55,657 nt of DNA from positions 1 through 55,657 of the forward strand of contig JBMORL010000116.1 in the NCBI GenBank assembly GCA_049322335.1, read 5' to 3'. Source of the stretch: JBMORL01 sp049322335 (GTDB taxonomy: Bacteria > Bacteroidota > Bacteroidia > Flavobacteriales_D > UBA2798). This document shows positions 39,628-49,100 of this stretch, one piece after another; the first letter of the stretch is position 1; the number at the start of each line of letters is the position of its first letter. The notes below the pieces were generated by a model. That model made no database searches. It had not been told where the DNA came from and worked only from the letters and a program-made list of their open reading frames with translations. The position numbers and the translations under genes were made by a program.

Positions 39628-41469
39628 ATGTGCGGAATTGTTGGATATATAGGAACGAAAAACGCTTATCCCATACTTCTTAAGGGACTAAAAAGGCTGG
39701 AATACCGTGGCTACGACAGTGCGGGAATTGCACTGATCGACAACCGCAAAATGAATCTTTACAAGAAAAAAGGAAAAGTAGCCGAACTGGAAAGTTTTGC
39801 AGCCGATAAAAACCTAAGCGGAAATATCGGAATAGGCCACACCCGCTGGGCCACTCACGGTGCACCCTGTGACGAAAATGCCCATCCGCACACTTCCGGT
39901 GATTCAACGCTATGTATTATTCACAATGGAATTATAGAAAACTATGCCATTCTTAAAAAAGAACTGGTGAAACGCGGACATACTTTTTTAAGTGAAACCG
40001 ATACGGAAGTATTGGTGCATTTTATCGAGGAGATCCGTAAAAATGAAAAAGTGGATCTGTTTGAGGCCGTAAGAATTGCTTTAAATGAAGTGCACGGGGC
40101 ATATGCCATTGTGCTTATCGACCAAAGCAATCCCGATCAGCTGATTGCTGCTAAAAAGAGTAGCCCGTTAGTAATTGGTATTGGCGAAGGAGAATATTTT
40201 ATTGCATCAGATGCAACACCTATTGTAGAATATACAAAAAACGTGGTTTACCTGGAAGATGAAGAAATAGCTGTGCTGGATCGTAATACGGGATTAAAGA
40301 TTAAAAACATCAAGAACCAGGATAAAACGCCATCTATACATGAACTTGAAATGCAACTCGAGGCGCTGGAAAAAGGCGGATTTGAACATTTTATGCTGAA
40401 AGAAATTTATGAACAGCCACGTTCTATCCGCGATTGCATGAGAGGAAGACTGAATGCACAGGCCGGGTGGGTTTCACTGGGAGGAATAAAAGATTACGAA
40501 GAAAAACTTGCTCACGCCAACCGTATCATTATGGTAGCCTGCGGAACATCGTGGCACGCTTGTCTTGTCGGGGAATATTTGTTTGAAGAACTCGCCCGCA
40601 TTCCCGTGGAAGTGGAATACGCTTCGGAATTCCGGTACAGAAATCCCATTGTAGATGAAAAAGACGTGATTATTGCTGTTTCACAATCGGGAGAAACAGC
40701 CGATACGCTGGCCGCTATTCAACTGGCAAAATCAAAAGGAGCCACCATTATCGGGGTGTGTAATGTTGTGGGATCCACCATTCCGCGCACAACACATGCC
40801 GGAACGTATACACACGCAGGGCCCGAAATCGGAGTAGCCTCTACCAAAGCATTTACGGCACAGGTAACTGTACTAACGTTGATGGCATTAATGATCGGAA
40901 AACAAAAAGGAACCATTACCAATTCGCGTTTCAACCGTTTGCTGGTGGAAATGGAGTCTATTCCCGAAAAAGTGGAAGAAGTATTAAAATCGAACGAACA
41001 GATAAAATTCATTGCTGACATCTATAAAGATGCTTCCAATGCCCTTTACCTGGGAAGAGGAAATTCTTTTCCCGTTGCACTGGAAGGAGCATTAAAGCTG
41101 AAAGAGATTTCCTACATCCACGCAGAAGGTTATCCCGCTGCAGAAATGAAACACGGTCCCATTGCTTTGATTGACGAGGAAATGCCCGTATTTGTAATTG
41201 CTACTGCGGGTGCATCCTACGAAAAAGTAGTGAGCAACATCCAGGAAGTGAAAGCAAGAAAAGGAAAGATTGTTGCTATTGTTACCAAAGGCGACAAAAT
41301 CGTAAAAGAAATTGCCGACCACATTATCGAAATCCCCGAAACGGATGATTGCCTTGTTCCGTTACTTGCCGTTATTCCATTGCAGCTATTGTCGTATCAT
41401 ATTGCCGTGATGCGTGGCTGTAACGTTGATCAACCCCGTAATCTGGCGAAGTCGGTTACTGTTGAGTGA
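39628..41469 (+). CDS. glmS: Glutamine-fructose-6-phosphate aminotransferase (isomerizing)
   Basis: GlmS makes glucosamine-6-phosphate for peptidoglycan and LPS. The 613-residue protein starts MCGIVGYIGTKNA, where Cys2 (after Met removal) is the glutaminase nucleophile. HTRWATHGAPCDENAHPH and HNGIIENY follow. Two SIS domains carry CGTSWHACLVGEYLFEELAR, SQSGETADTLAA, and GRGNSFPVALEGALKLKEIS. The C-terminal DQPRNLAKSVTVE is the conserved end. No riboswitch was seen upstream, as expected outside Firmicutes. Confidence 0.97.
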   Translation: MCGIVGYIGTKNAYPILLKGLKRLEYRGYDSAGIALIDNRKMNLYKKKGKVAELESFAADKNLSGNIGIGHTRWATHGAPCDENAHPHTSGDSTLCIIHNGIIENYAILKKELVKRGHTFLSETDTEVLVHFIEEIRKNEKVDLFEAVRIALNEVHGAYAIVLIDQSNPDQLIAAKKSSPLVIGIGEGEYFIASDATPIVEYTKNVVYLEDEEIAVLDRNTGLKIKNIKNQDKTPSIHELEMQLEALEKGGFEHFMLKEIYEQPRSIRDCMRGRLNAQAGWVSLGGIKDYEEKLAHANRIIMVACGTSWHACLVGEYLFEELARIPVEVEYASEFRYRNPIVDEKDVIIAVSQSGETADTLAAIQLAKSKGATIIGVCNVVGSTIPRTTHAGTYTHAGPEIGVASTKAFTAQVTVLTLMALMIGKQKGTITNSRFNRLLVEMESIPEKVEEVLKSNEQIKFIADIYKDASNALYLGRGNSFPVALEGALKLKEISYIHAEGYPAAEMKHGPIALIDEEMPVFVIATAGASYEKVVSNIQEVKARKGKIVAIVTKGDKIVKEIADHIIEIPETDDCLVPLLAVIPLQLLSYHIAVMRGCNVDQPRNLAKSVTVE

Positions 41470-41476
41470 TTTTAAA

Positions 41477-41550
41477 ATTTTAAATTTTGAGATTTTGAAA
41501 AGCATAAACTCTTCTTTCTCTTCACATATTAAAATTTCAAAATTTAAAAT
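41477..41550. repeat. 20 bp AT-only-like inverted repeat across a predicted gene start
   Basis: The arms 41477-41496 and 41531-41550 match as reverse complements at 19 of 20 positions (A/T words such as TTTTAAATTTTGA). The loop is 34 bp. It starts 8 bp after the glmS stop, so it could end glmS transcription, but it also covers the first codons of the next gene. Confidence 0.75.
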
Positions 41551-42124
41551 CTTTCTCTTTTTTCTTTATTTTTTCAGCTATAAAAATTCTTCGTCTCAAC
41601 TTCTGCGTACCACCTGTTCGGGAAATGTTTCTGCCTACAACTGGTACCGCAATCCTTCAACAGCAGATACATTAGGAAAATCAAGCGGTTCTGCTGTATA
41701 TAATTTCGGTGCCAGCATCGGCATAACGCTTGGGTCCGACATGGTGGGTATCATGGCAAAAGGTAATACCATGTTCAGCATCTTTAATTTCGACCTGAAA
41801 CAAAACAAAGGTTTCTCTGCCTTTTCCTATGGCGCCACCGGACTCATCTACATTGGCCATCCTAACGAAATAAGTAATTTTTCATTGATGTTTGGCGGAG
41901 GATTTCAGCTTACCAAAACAGAATTGTGGGTGCATCCTAAAAAATACAAAGGATTTTCACGTCCGTATTTTGTAACTTATATCGGGGAAATTATTCTTCG
42001 TCCCGGATTTTTTGAAGGTGAATCATTGTTTTTACGTGCGGGTGTGGGAGAAAATAAATCGGTGAGCGTGGAAGCGGGAGTTTGTGTGCATGTGGATTTG
42101 ATCGGGCATATTTTTAAGAAATAA
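41495..42124 (+). CDS. Secreted barrel-like protein, uncertain start
   Basis: The frame is open from inside glmS to 42124. After the glmS stop no ATG precedes the signal-peptide-like segment ISKFKIFLFFLYFFSYKNSS, so TTG at 41495 (209 residues) is the best guess. The mature part has Gly- and aromatic-rich beta strands (SAVYNFGASIGITLGSDMVG, FSYGATGLIYIGHPNE, LMFGGGFQLTKTEL) and ends VSVEAGVCVHVDLIGHIFKK. It resembles small outer-membrane barrels. Not recognised as a named family. Confidence 0.55.
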   Translation: MKSINSSFSSHIKISKFKIFLFFLYFFSYKNSSSQLLRTTCSGNVSAYNWYRNPSTADTLGKSSGSAVYNFGASIGITLGSDMVGIMAKGNTMFSIFNFDLKQNKGFSAFSYGATGLIYIGHPNEISNFSLMFGGGFQLTKTELWVHPKKYKGFSRPYFVTYIGEIILRPGFFEGESLFLRAGVGENKSVSVEAGVCVHVDLIGHIFKK

Positions 42125-42142
42125 CGCGGGGGGCCTCTCCCT

Positions 42143-42281
42143 GTCTAAACCACACTTCGTGTGGTTTGACTGTCCCTCCCCTTTGGCGGGGAGGGAAGTA
42201 AACCGGAAGTTTTTATTTGGTTTCACGCTTGCGTGAAACTGCATTTTTTCAGATTGTCATTTATTTGTGGGCTGCGCCCAC
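42143..42281. repeat. Cluster of four short hairpins
   Basis: Four palindromes in 139 bp: AAACCACAC/GTGTGGTTT (42147-42167, extended by GTC/GAC), CCCTCCCC/GGGGAGGG (42174-42195), GTTTCACGC/GCGTGAAAC (42220-42239) and GTGGGC/GCCCAC (42267-42281). The interval 42125-42361 has no gene. I recall similar small palindromes as dispersed repeats in Bacteroidota. Confidence 0.85.
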
Positions 42282-42361
42282 TTCATTTATGTTCTAATTA
42301 TGCTTTTTTTTAATACAAAGTGTTAATTGCCGGCATGCTCATCACTATTTACTCATTCCCT

Positions 42362-42751
42362 CTATTCCACCCACATAAAAACGTGCGGATTGTTTTTATA
42401 ACGTGAAATATCTTTGGAGAAAGTGATGAGAAAAAGATCGACAACGGGAAGCAAACCGATTCCACCTCCGAGTGTGAGGGTGTAGGTGGCGGGGACTATG
42501 GGTTTTGTTCCGAGGTAAAGGCGGTGAGCTCCGAACGGGCCGAGGGTGATGCAGAGAATGGCTGCGGTAATGCGCGGATGTTCTTTTTTGGTTGAAGATT
42601 CATCAGGGTATGTCACATGCAGAATCAATTCTTCTTTATACAAAACCGATTCAAGCCCCTTTGGTTCTATGGTTTCAATATGATCCTGCTGGGCGTTGGT
42701 AGGTACAGGTAACCAAACGGCAATAAGAAGTATGAATGTTATTCTCCTCAC
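42362..42751 (-). CDS. TM2-domain protein with signal peptide
   Basis: A 129-residue protein with a signal peptide (MRRITFILLIAVWLPVPTNA) and a TM2 domain (residues about 60-125): HPRITAAILCITLGPFGAHR, then LYLGTKPIVPATYTLTLGGG and LLPVVDLFLITFSKDI. TM2 domains form a two-helix hairpin with a conserved DHRFY-like loop, here GAHRLYLG. The ending YKNNPHVFMWVE is common in Bacteroidota members. Function unknown. Confidence 0.82.
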   Translation of the reverse strand: MRRITFILLIAVWLPVPTNAQQDHIETIEPKGLESVLYKEELILHVTYPDESSTKKEHPRITAAILCITLGPFGAHRLYLGTKPIVPATYTLTLGGGIGLLPVVDLFLITFSKDISRYKNNPHVFMWVE

Positions 42752-42917
42752 TCTTCAAAATTACGGGTGCGGTATGAAAATTGTTAGGGTTTTATGGGAA
42801 AATTATTAACTTGGTTCAAACATTTGGTATATGAAATGTCCATGATTCCAATAGCCACTAACCAAAAAGGAATATCATGGGCATTCCATCTGACCTTAAA
42901 AAACAAATTATATACAG

Positions 42918-43151
42918 ATGAAAAAGACATTAAAACGCATCGGCTGGATAGTTTTGATAGCCATAGTAATATTTCTCACTTACTGGATCATTAAAACAAA
43001 AATGAATGCTCCGAGTGATGAACAGTTACAGGAAGAAAAAAAGCAGGATGATACGCTTTACCAGGGTGACGGAGGAAAAATAGATAACCTGGACAAACTG
43101 GTAAGTGACGATATGGATTCAACCGGAACGGATACAACAAAAACAGAATAA
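42918..43151 (+). CDS. Small single-pass membrane protein
   Basis: 77 residues: basic start MKKTLKRIGW, one membrane helix (IVLIAIVIFLTYWIIKTK) and an acidic tail with DDMDSTGTDTTKTE. It looks like an uncleaved signal anchor with an acidic periplasmic tail. The interval before it (42752-42917) contains an overlapping 66-codon frame that I do not believe. Family unknown. Confidence 0.6.
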   Translation: MKKTLKRIGWIVLIAIVIFLTYWIIKTKMNAPSDEQLQEEKKQDDTLYQGDGGKIDNLDKLVSDDMDSTGTDTTKTE

Positions 43152-43239
43152 TTCTTCCGCGTTCATCTGAGTGAGGCCAACTTTACGTTAGGATTATTTC
43201 CCGCAGATATCGCGGATTTACACGGATAAAATACAGTTT

Positions 43240-43860
43240 ATGAAAAATTATTTTTTAATTTCTATTGTGTTGCTTTTTTTCTCCTGTTCTTCATCAGAAG
43301 AGAAAAAGAAAAATAATTTGCCTGATCTTTCTACCGATGAAGCGGTGGTGAAAGAAGTAAATAAAGGGAGAGAAAATACAATCGAAAAAGAAGATATCTG
43401 CATTGAACGGCCTGAAGCATTTAAAGATTTAATTCTTGTCGGATTTTTTGCCGATGACCGTGGCTGTATGTTTGAAACTGCATTTTATAAAAACGAAAAA
43501 ATTGATGTGGAAAAAGCATCTTCACAAATTCTTATCGATAATGGCTGGGAGAAAAGGGAAAATAAAGCAGATCTTGCCCTTGAGTGGGTAACAAATGTTT
43601 CTGCCCTTTGGGAAACAGTAGTGAGTGAAAGGCCAGAATATTTTGATACAACGGGCGAACATGTTTTTTCAGCTCCTGAAATTCAGTTACAGGAAAATGG
43701 CGGGGTTATCATCAAAACCTGGATAAAAGAACCGGCAGGAATGGCTCCTGAAGATGAATATTACCTCCTCCGGATTGATTTTTCTGATAAGGGAAAAATA
43801 ATGAACAGCGAGGTGGTTGACCGGTATACCGAAATATATCTCAATCATGCAGGAGAATAA
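43240..43860 (+). CDS. Hypothetical lipoprotein
   Basis: 206 residues with a lipoprotein signal (MKNYFLISIVLLFFSCSSSE). The mature part is acidic and mixed alpha/beta, containing EAFKDLILVGFFADDRGCMF, QILIDNGWEKRE and MAPEDEYYLLRIDF. No domain was recognised. It is one of four lipoproteins or anchored proteins in this part of the window, without clear operon partners. Confidence 0.65.
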   Translation: MKNYFLISIVLLFFSCSSSEEKKKNNLPDLSTDEAVVKEVNKGRENTIEKEDICIERPEAFKDLILVGFFADDRGCMFETAFYKNEKIDVEKASSQILIDNGWEKRENKADLALEWVTNVSALWETVVSERPEYFDTTGEHVFSAPEIQLQENGGVIIKTWIKEPAGMAPEDEYYLLRIDFSDKGKIMNSEVVDRYTEIYLNHAGE

Positions 43861-43920
43861 CCGGATTTAGTGTGAAACATTGCTAAATTTGAGCCATTAT
43901 TTATTGAACAGTTCTTCGCA

Positions 43921-44604
43921 ATGAAAGACCGCAGCAACCTTGTTTTTTATCCCGTATTGTGTGTAACGCTGATTTATGCCCTGTATCTGTATTTCCAGGG
44001 AGAACCTTTTTTCATTAAGAAAAACGAATACATCAACGATTATATTTTTTATGCTTCGGCTGTATTGATGGGTATTGCCTATGTGGTTAATCTTATTGAC
44101 CGGTATAGTGCGGTAACTGTATTTACAGCAGGAAAAAGTAAAATGAATTTTACCTGGTCAGAACCATTGAGCACTGCGGCAATGTCGTGGCCGTTATTAA
44201 TCTTTGGCATCAGTGTATCCGTTACGCTTTTACTGGGATTTGTGCTGGCCTTTATTACTTCGTCTGAGTGGCCTTCTGTATTTTACCCGGGTATTCTTGT
44301 ATTTGTTTCGGCCATCGAAAAGCTGGTTTGGTTTGTGATTTGCATCCGGATGAAATGGTTTCGGGCGGGAATGAACAATAACCTGCTGGTGGTAAATTAT
44401 GGCACGCTGGGAATTTACAGTTTCAACCAGCTTACCTCTGTCGAAGAAAAATATGACGAATTGTTGTTCGTGTATAAATCCGGAAACGTAAAATACATCA
44501 AAACAAAACTGGTAAAACCCGAAGCCTTACCCGGTTTTTATTCGCGCCTGAAGGAAATATCAAATGAAAAGGGATTTTATTTCAATCCACCGGTTACTGC
44601 TTAA
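43921..44604 (+). CDS. Hypothetical membrane protein
   Basis: 227 residues with four hydrophobic segments in the first 140 residues (NLVFYPVLCVTLIYALYLYF; DYIFYASAVLMGIAYVVNLI; a long one around LLIFGISVSVTLLLGFVLAF; ILVFVSAIEKLVWFVICIRM). The last 70 residues form a soluble beta-rich domain that recalls a bacterial PH-like fold (VNYGTLGIYSFNQLTSVEEK). It converges on lspA with a 5 bp gap. Family unknown. Confidence 0.65.
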   Translation: MKDRSNLVFYPVLCVTLIYALYLYFQGEPFFIKKNEYINDYIFYASAVLMGIAYVVNLIDRYSAVTVFTAGKSKMNFTWSEPLSTAAMSWPLLIFGISVSVTLLLGFVLAFITSSEWPSVFYPGILVFVSAIEKLVWFVICIRMKWFRAGMNNNLLVVNYGTLGIYSFNQLTSVEEKYDELLFVYKSGNVKYIKTKLVKPEALPGFYSRLKEISNEKGFYFNPPVTA

Positions 44605-44609
44605 ATTCA

Positions 44610-45272
44610 TTAAGCGTTAGTGTCGACCGGGGAGATATCTGTTGGTTGAGTCATATTCTCTGCGGGTTTTTTCTTTCCCCCGAAAAATGTTTTTTGCTTC
44701 AGAATAAGAATAGCCACGCCAATGGTAATAGCGCTGTCGGCAATATTGAAGATAGGGCGGAAAAACAAAAATTCCTGGCCTCCCCAAAGCGGGAACCAAT
44801 CGGGAAAATGGCCTTCCACCATGGGAAAATAAAGCATATCGACTACATGGCCATGAAGAAATCCGGCATAGCCACCATCTTCCGGCATAAAAGTAGCTAC
44901 CGTGTGATAGCTGTCACTGAATAGTAAACCATACACCAAACTATCAATGATATTTCCCATCGCTCCGGCAAAAATGAGCGCAATGGAAACGATAAGCAAA
45001 TGGTGTGCTTTTTCTTTTGTAAGCCGCCATAAATACCAGCCAATACCGGTAACGGCAACAATGCGGAAAAGGGAAAGAAATAATTTTCCCCAGTAATTTT
45101 CTTCACCGCCAATTTCCATTCCGAAAGCCATTCCGCGGTTTTCGGTAAAATAAATATGAAACCATTCGAAGATTTTGATGGAATCTCCCAATACCATATG
45201 TGTTTTCACCCAGATTTTTACAACCTGATCGATAAACAATACGATGAAGATGGTGATGAGTGCCCTCTTCAC
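44610..45272 (-). CDS. lspA: Lipoprotein signal peptidase (signal peptidase II)
   Basis: LspA cleaves the signal peptide of diacylated prolipoproteins in the inner membrane; the window encodes several of its substrates. The 220-residue protein has four membrane helices and both catalytic Asp: GAMGNIIDSLVYG and FRPIFNIADSAITIGV. FTENRGMAFGM is the conserved NxGxAF-like motif. It is longer than E. coli LspA (164) owing to a loop between the helices and a polar tail, as is usual in the phylum. It follows the DksA-like gene by 14 bp; ileS, dksA-like and lspA form an operon. Confidence 0.96.
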   Translation of the reverse strand: MKRALITIFIVLFIDQVVKIWVKTHMVLGDSIKIFEWFHIYFTENRGMAFGMEIGGEENYWGKLFLSLFRIVAVTGIGWYLWRLTKEKAHHLLIVSIALIFAGAMGNIIDSLVYGLLFSDSYHTVATFMPEDGGYAGFLHGHVVDMLYFPMVEGHFPDWFPLWGGQEFLFFRPIFNIADSAITIGVAILILKQKTFFGGKKKPAENMTQPTDISPVDTNA

Positions 45273-45286
45273 TTTAAAGCAAAATT

Positions 45287-46183
45287 TTAGTTCTGTAAAT
45301 TTTTTGCCTCAATGCTCAGGGTAGTATGGGGAACAAGCCTCAGACGATTTTTGTCAATGAGTTTTCCGGTGACGCGGCAGATCCCATAGGTTTTATTCTC
45401 CACCCGCATCAATGCACTTTCCAGCGCCATGATAAATTTTTCCTGGCGGCCGGCTAATTGTGCGGTTTCCTCACGCGAAAGAGTTTCAGAACCGTCTTCC
45501 ATCATTTTGAAAGTAGGAGACGTGTCATCTGTGCCATGATCATCGGTATGTGAAAGCGATCCTCTTAACAATTCAAGGTCGCGTTTGGCTTCTTCGAGTT
45601 TTTTAAGAATGATTTCTTTAAACTCCTGTAATTCTGCATCCGAATACCGGGTGCGGGTATCTACTTCTGCGGGTTTCTTTTTCTCCACTGCTATCACTTG
45701 TTTGGGTTTGCTGTAAACGGGAATAACTACATTCTGGCTTACAGAAACGGTTGCTTCTCCTGTGGGAGTATATTGAATTTTTCTTTCGGTTTTCTTTTTC
45801 GGTTCAGCCGGTTTAACGGGTTCAGGTTTTTTAGCCTCGGGTTTTACTACCGGTGCGGGAGCTGCTTTTTTAACTTCGGCAACCGGGGCTGCCTTTTTAG
45901 CCGGTTCAACTTTGGCTACAGGCTTTTTTACTTCAGGTTTTTTAGCTACCGGTTTGGGGGCTGCTTTTTTAGGAGCGGGTTTTACCACGGGTTTTTTGGC
46001 CACAGGTTTTTTGGGTGCGGGCTTCTTAGCTACAGGTTTTTTTGCCATAGGCTTTTTAGCTACAGGTTTTTTCGCTGCAGGCTTTTTAGTTGCTGGTTTT
46101 TTGGCAACGGGCTTTTTGGCTGCAGGTTTTTTGACTGCTGGCTTTTTAGCGGGCGCTTTTTTATTTGTTTTCTTAGAAGACAT
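45287..46183 (-). CDS. DksA/TraR-like protein with a long Lys/Ala/Pro repeat tail
   Basis: 298 residues. The first 110 or so are a low-complexity repeat of AKKPVAKKP and AKKPAAKKP units, strongly basic like the tails of histone H1-like proteins. A Pro/Lys linker follows. The C-terminal 120 residues are a DksA/TraR domain (QEFKEIILKKLEEAKRDLEL, then LRRGSLSHTDDH-like coiled coil, ENKTYGICRVTGKLIDKNRL). Only one Cys of the zinc finger remains (GICRVTG), as in other Bacteroidota members I recall. It could act on RNA polymerase, or on DNA through the basic tail. Operon with ileS and lspA. Confidence 0.85.
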   Translation of the reverse strand: MSSKKTNKKAPAKKPAVKKPAAKKPVAKKPATKKPAAKKPVAKKPMAKKPVAKKPAPKKPVAKKPVVKPAPKKAAPKPVAKKPEVKKPVAKVEPAKKAAPVAEVKKAAPAPVVKPEAKKPEPVKPAEPKKKTERKIQYTPTGEATVSVSQNVVIPVYSKPKQVIAVEKKKPAEVDTRTRYSDAELQEFKEIILKKLEEAKRDLELLRGSLSHTDDHGTDDTSPTFKMMEDGSETLSREETAQLAGRQEKFIMALESALMRVENKTYGICRVTGKLIDKNRLRLVPHTTLSIEAKNLQN

Positions 46184-46194
46184 ACGACAAGTTT

Positions 46195-49100
46195 TTAGTT
46201 CGCTTTACTAATTGTTATTCGCGTAAAAACTCCTTCATCCACTTCCACCTCATTGCTTTTATCTGTCTGTAAATCAACGAGTTCTAACGAGGATGCCAGA
46301 GTTTCCGAGCAAATATAATTCAAATTATGCTTAATTGCATCATTTATAGACGGGTGAGGGTGAATTTTGATCAAAATTTTGTCAGTCACATCAAAACCTT
46401 TGTCTTTTCTCAGGTTTTGTATGCGGTTAACTACCTCACGTGCAAGGCCTTCCTCACGTAATTCGGTTGTGATAGAGATGTCCAGGGCCACGGTTATTCC
46501 ACCTTCACTGGCCACCAGCCACCCGGGCACGTCTTTAGGAGTAATTTCCACATCTTCCAGTCCTAAAACCACCTGCTGATTGTCAACATTCAATTCAAAT
46601 TTTCCATCGCGTTCAAGTATGGCGATCTCTTTTTTACCAAACGCATTCACAGCAGCCGCAATGGGTTTCATCAGTTGCTTATAACGTGCACCCAGCGTCT
46701 TAAAATTCGGTTTGATGGTTTTTACCAGTATATCGGAATCTTCCGGAAGATATTCCTGCTCCTTCACATTTACTTCCGACAAAATAATTTCTTCTACGGC
46801 TTTCAGCTGTTCCCGGAATTTTTCACTCAGCACCGGCACCATGATTTTTTGCAATGGCTGGCGTACTTTTATGTTCTTATTTTTCCGGAGACTCAATACC
46901 ATCGAAGAAATTTTTTGTGCGAGCGCCATTTTTTCCTCGAGGTAAATATCAATATGTTTTTCATCTACCAATGGAAAATCGGCCAGGTGAACGGAATTTA
47001 CTTTGTGGCGCTTTGTAACTTCATTCAGATCACAAAATATTTTTTCTGAAAAAAACGGTGCAATGGAAGAAGAAAGAACAGAAAGAGTTTCCAAACAGGT
47101 GTATAACGTTTGATAGGCTGCTATTTTATCATCCGTATACTCGCCTTTCCAGAATCTTCTGCGACATAAGCGAACGTACCAGTTGCTGAGATGATCCAAT
47201 ACAAATTCTTCCATCTCACGTCCCGCGCGGGTGGGTTCGTAACCGGCAAGAGCGGCATCCACTGTTTTTACCAGTGAATTTAATTTGGAAATAATCCAGC
47301 GATCGATTTCCGGACGTTTTTCTATGGGTATTTCTGCTTCTTTAAATGTAAACCCGTCAATATTGGCATACAGCGCAAAGAAGGCGTATGAATTATAAAA
47401 TGCACGGAAAAATTTGCGTTGTGTTTCTGAAATTCCTTCCAGGTCGAATTTTAAATTTTCCCAGGGAGCTGCATTGGTGATCATATACCAGCGGGTAGCA
47501 TCCGGGCCGTATTTTTTCAATGTTTCAAACGGATCAACAGCATTTCCCAAACGCTTGCTCATTTTCTGTCCGTTCTTGTCGAGTACCAATCCGTTTGAAA
47601 CTACATTTTTATACGCCACACTGTCAAAACACAAAGTTCCGATAGCGTGTAAAGTGTAAAACCAACCGCGGGTTTGGTCTACGCCTTCGGCTATGAAGTC
47701 GGCAGGGAAGGCCTCACTGGCCTCACCCCCTGGCCCCCTCTCCCGTGGAGAGGGGGAAAGAAAGGATTGTGGATATAATTCTTTATTCTCGAAGGGGAAA
47801 TGGAATTGCGCATAGGGCATAGCGCCACTGTCGAACCAGACATCAATCAGATCCAGTTCACGTTTCATGGGTTTTCCTTTGGAAGAAACAAGAATGATTT
47901 CATCTGAATAAGGGCGGTGAAGATCGAAGGTGTTGTAATTTTTTTCTGAAAAATCCCCGGGAATGAAATTCTCCATCGGATTTTTTTTCATCAGCCCTGC
48001 ACTAACTGACTTCGCACATTCGTTTCTCAGTTCTTCAGCCGAGCCAATACATTTTTCTTCGCCATCTTCACTTCTCCAGATGGGCAATGGAATTCCCCAA
48101 TAGCGTGAACGCGATAAATTCCAGTCGTTGGCGCTTTCCAGCCAATTACCGAATCTTCCCGTACCCGTGCTTTCGGGTTTCCAGTTGATGGTTTTATTCA
48201 ATTCTGCCATCCGGTCGCGAACAGCAGGAATTTTAATGAACCAGGAATCCAGCGGGTAATACAATACAGGTTTATCCGTTCTCCAGCAATGCGGATAATT
48301 GTGTTCGTATTTTTCTTTTTTAAAAAGTTTTCCTTCGAGCTGAAGTTTTAGAATAATTCTTTCGTCAACACTTAAATAATTCAGCCTGGAAGTATCGGCA
48401 ATAATTCCCTTTAATTTTTCTTTTTGCTTAACCAGTTCTACTTCTTTTTCTTTTTCAGAAAGGTATTGTTCCTTCACATATTCACCTGCAAATCCAAAAA
48501 CATCATCCTGCATTTCTTTCCTGAACCTCCCCTGCAAATCAACTAACGGCACCGGCTTGCCGTTTTCATCGGCTACCAGCATGGGAGGAACACCCGCTTC
48601 TTTGGCCACACGCATATCATCCGCACCAAATGTGGGAGCAATGTGAACGATACCCGTTCCGTCTTCGGTGGTGACGAAGTCTCCGGGGATGACGCGGAAT
48701 GCGGCCTCATCCCCCGGCCCCTTCTCCCGTGGAGAAGGGGAGGAAATGCTTAATGGCTTTGCGTAAGGGAGGAGTTGTTCGTATTGTAAATCAATAAGAA
48801 AATGCCCGTAACAATGTCCAAAACTTACTCCATACGGCTGCCCCTTTTTAGGCAGTAAGTCATGCTTGTTTAAATATTCTAACTTCTTTAAATAATCTTT
48901 TTCTTGCTCTAAGTATTTATAATGTTCATCTCCTGTAAAGGCCAACTTTGATATAAAAAAATTATTAAAAACATTTTCAGCAACTATACATACACAAGGT
49001 GTTTTGTATTGCGGATGTAAGGTAAGTACTAAAAAATAGTTGATTTTTTCTCCTATTGCCAAAGCGGTATTTGAAGGTAACGTCCATGGAGTAGTTGTCC

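Noticed and set aside
39573..39628. glmS riboswitch-ribozyme upstream of glmS
   Set aside because: glmS starts two bases after the DUF4270 stop, leaving no space for it.
42794..42994. 66-codon frame before the small membrane gene
   Set aside because: It overlaps the better supported gene at 42918 in another frame and has no signal, domain or sensible composition.
45698..46211. Long plus-strand frames rich in Phe and Gly that look like membrane proteins
   Set aside because: They are the complement of the Lys/Ala/Pro repeat of the DksA-like gene; the minus strand has the domain and operon context.
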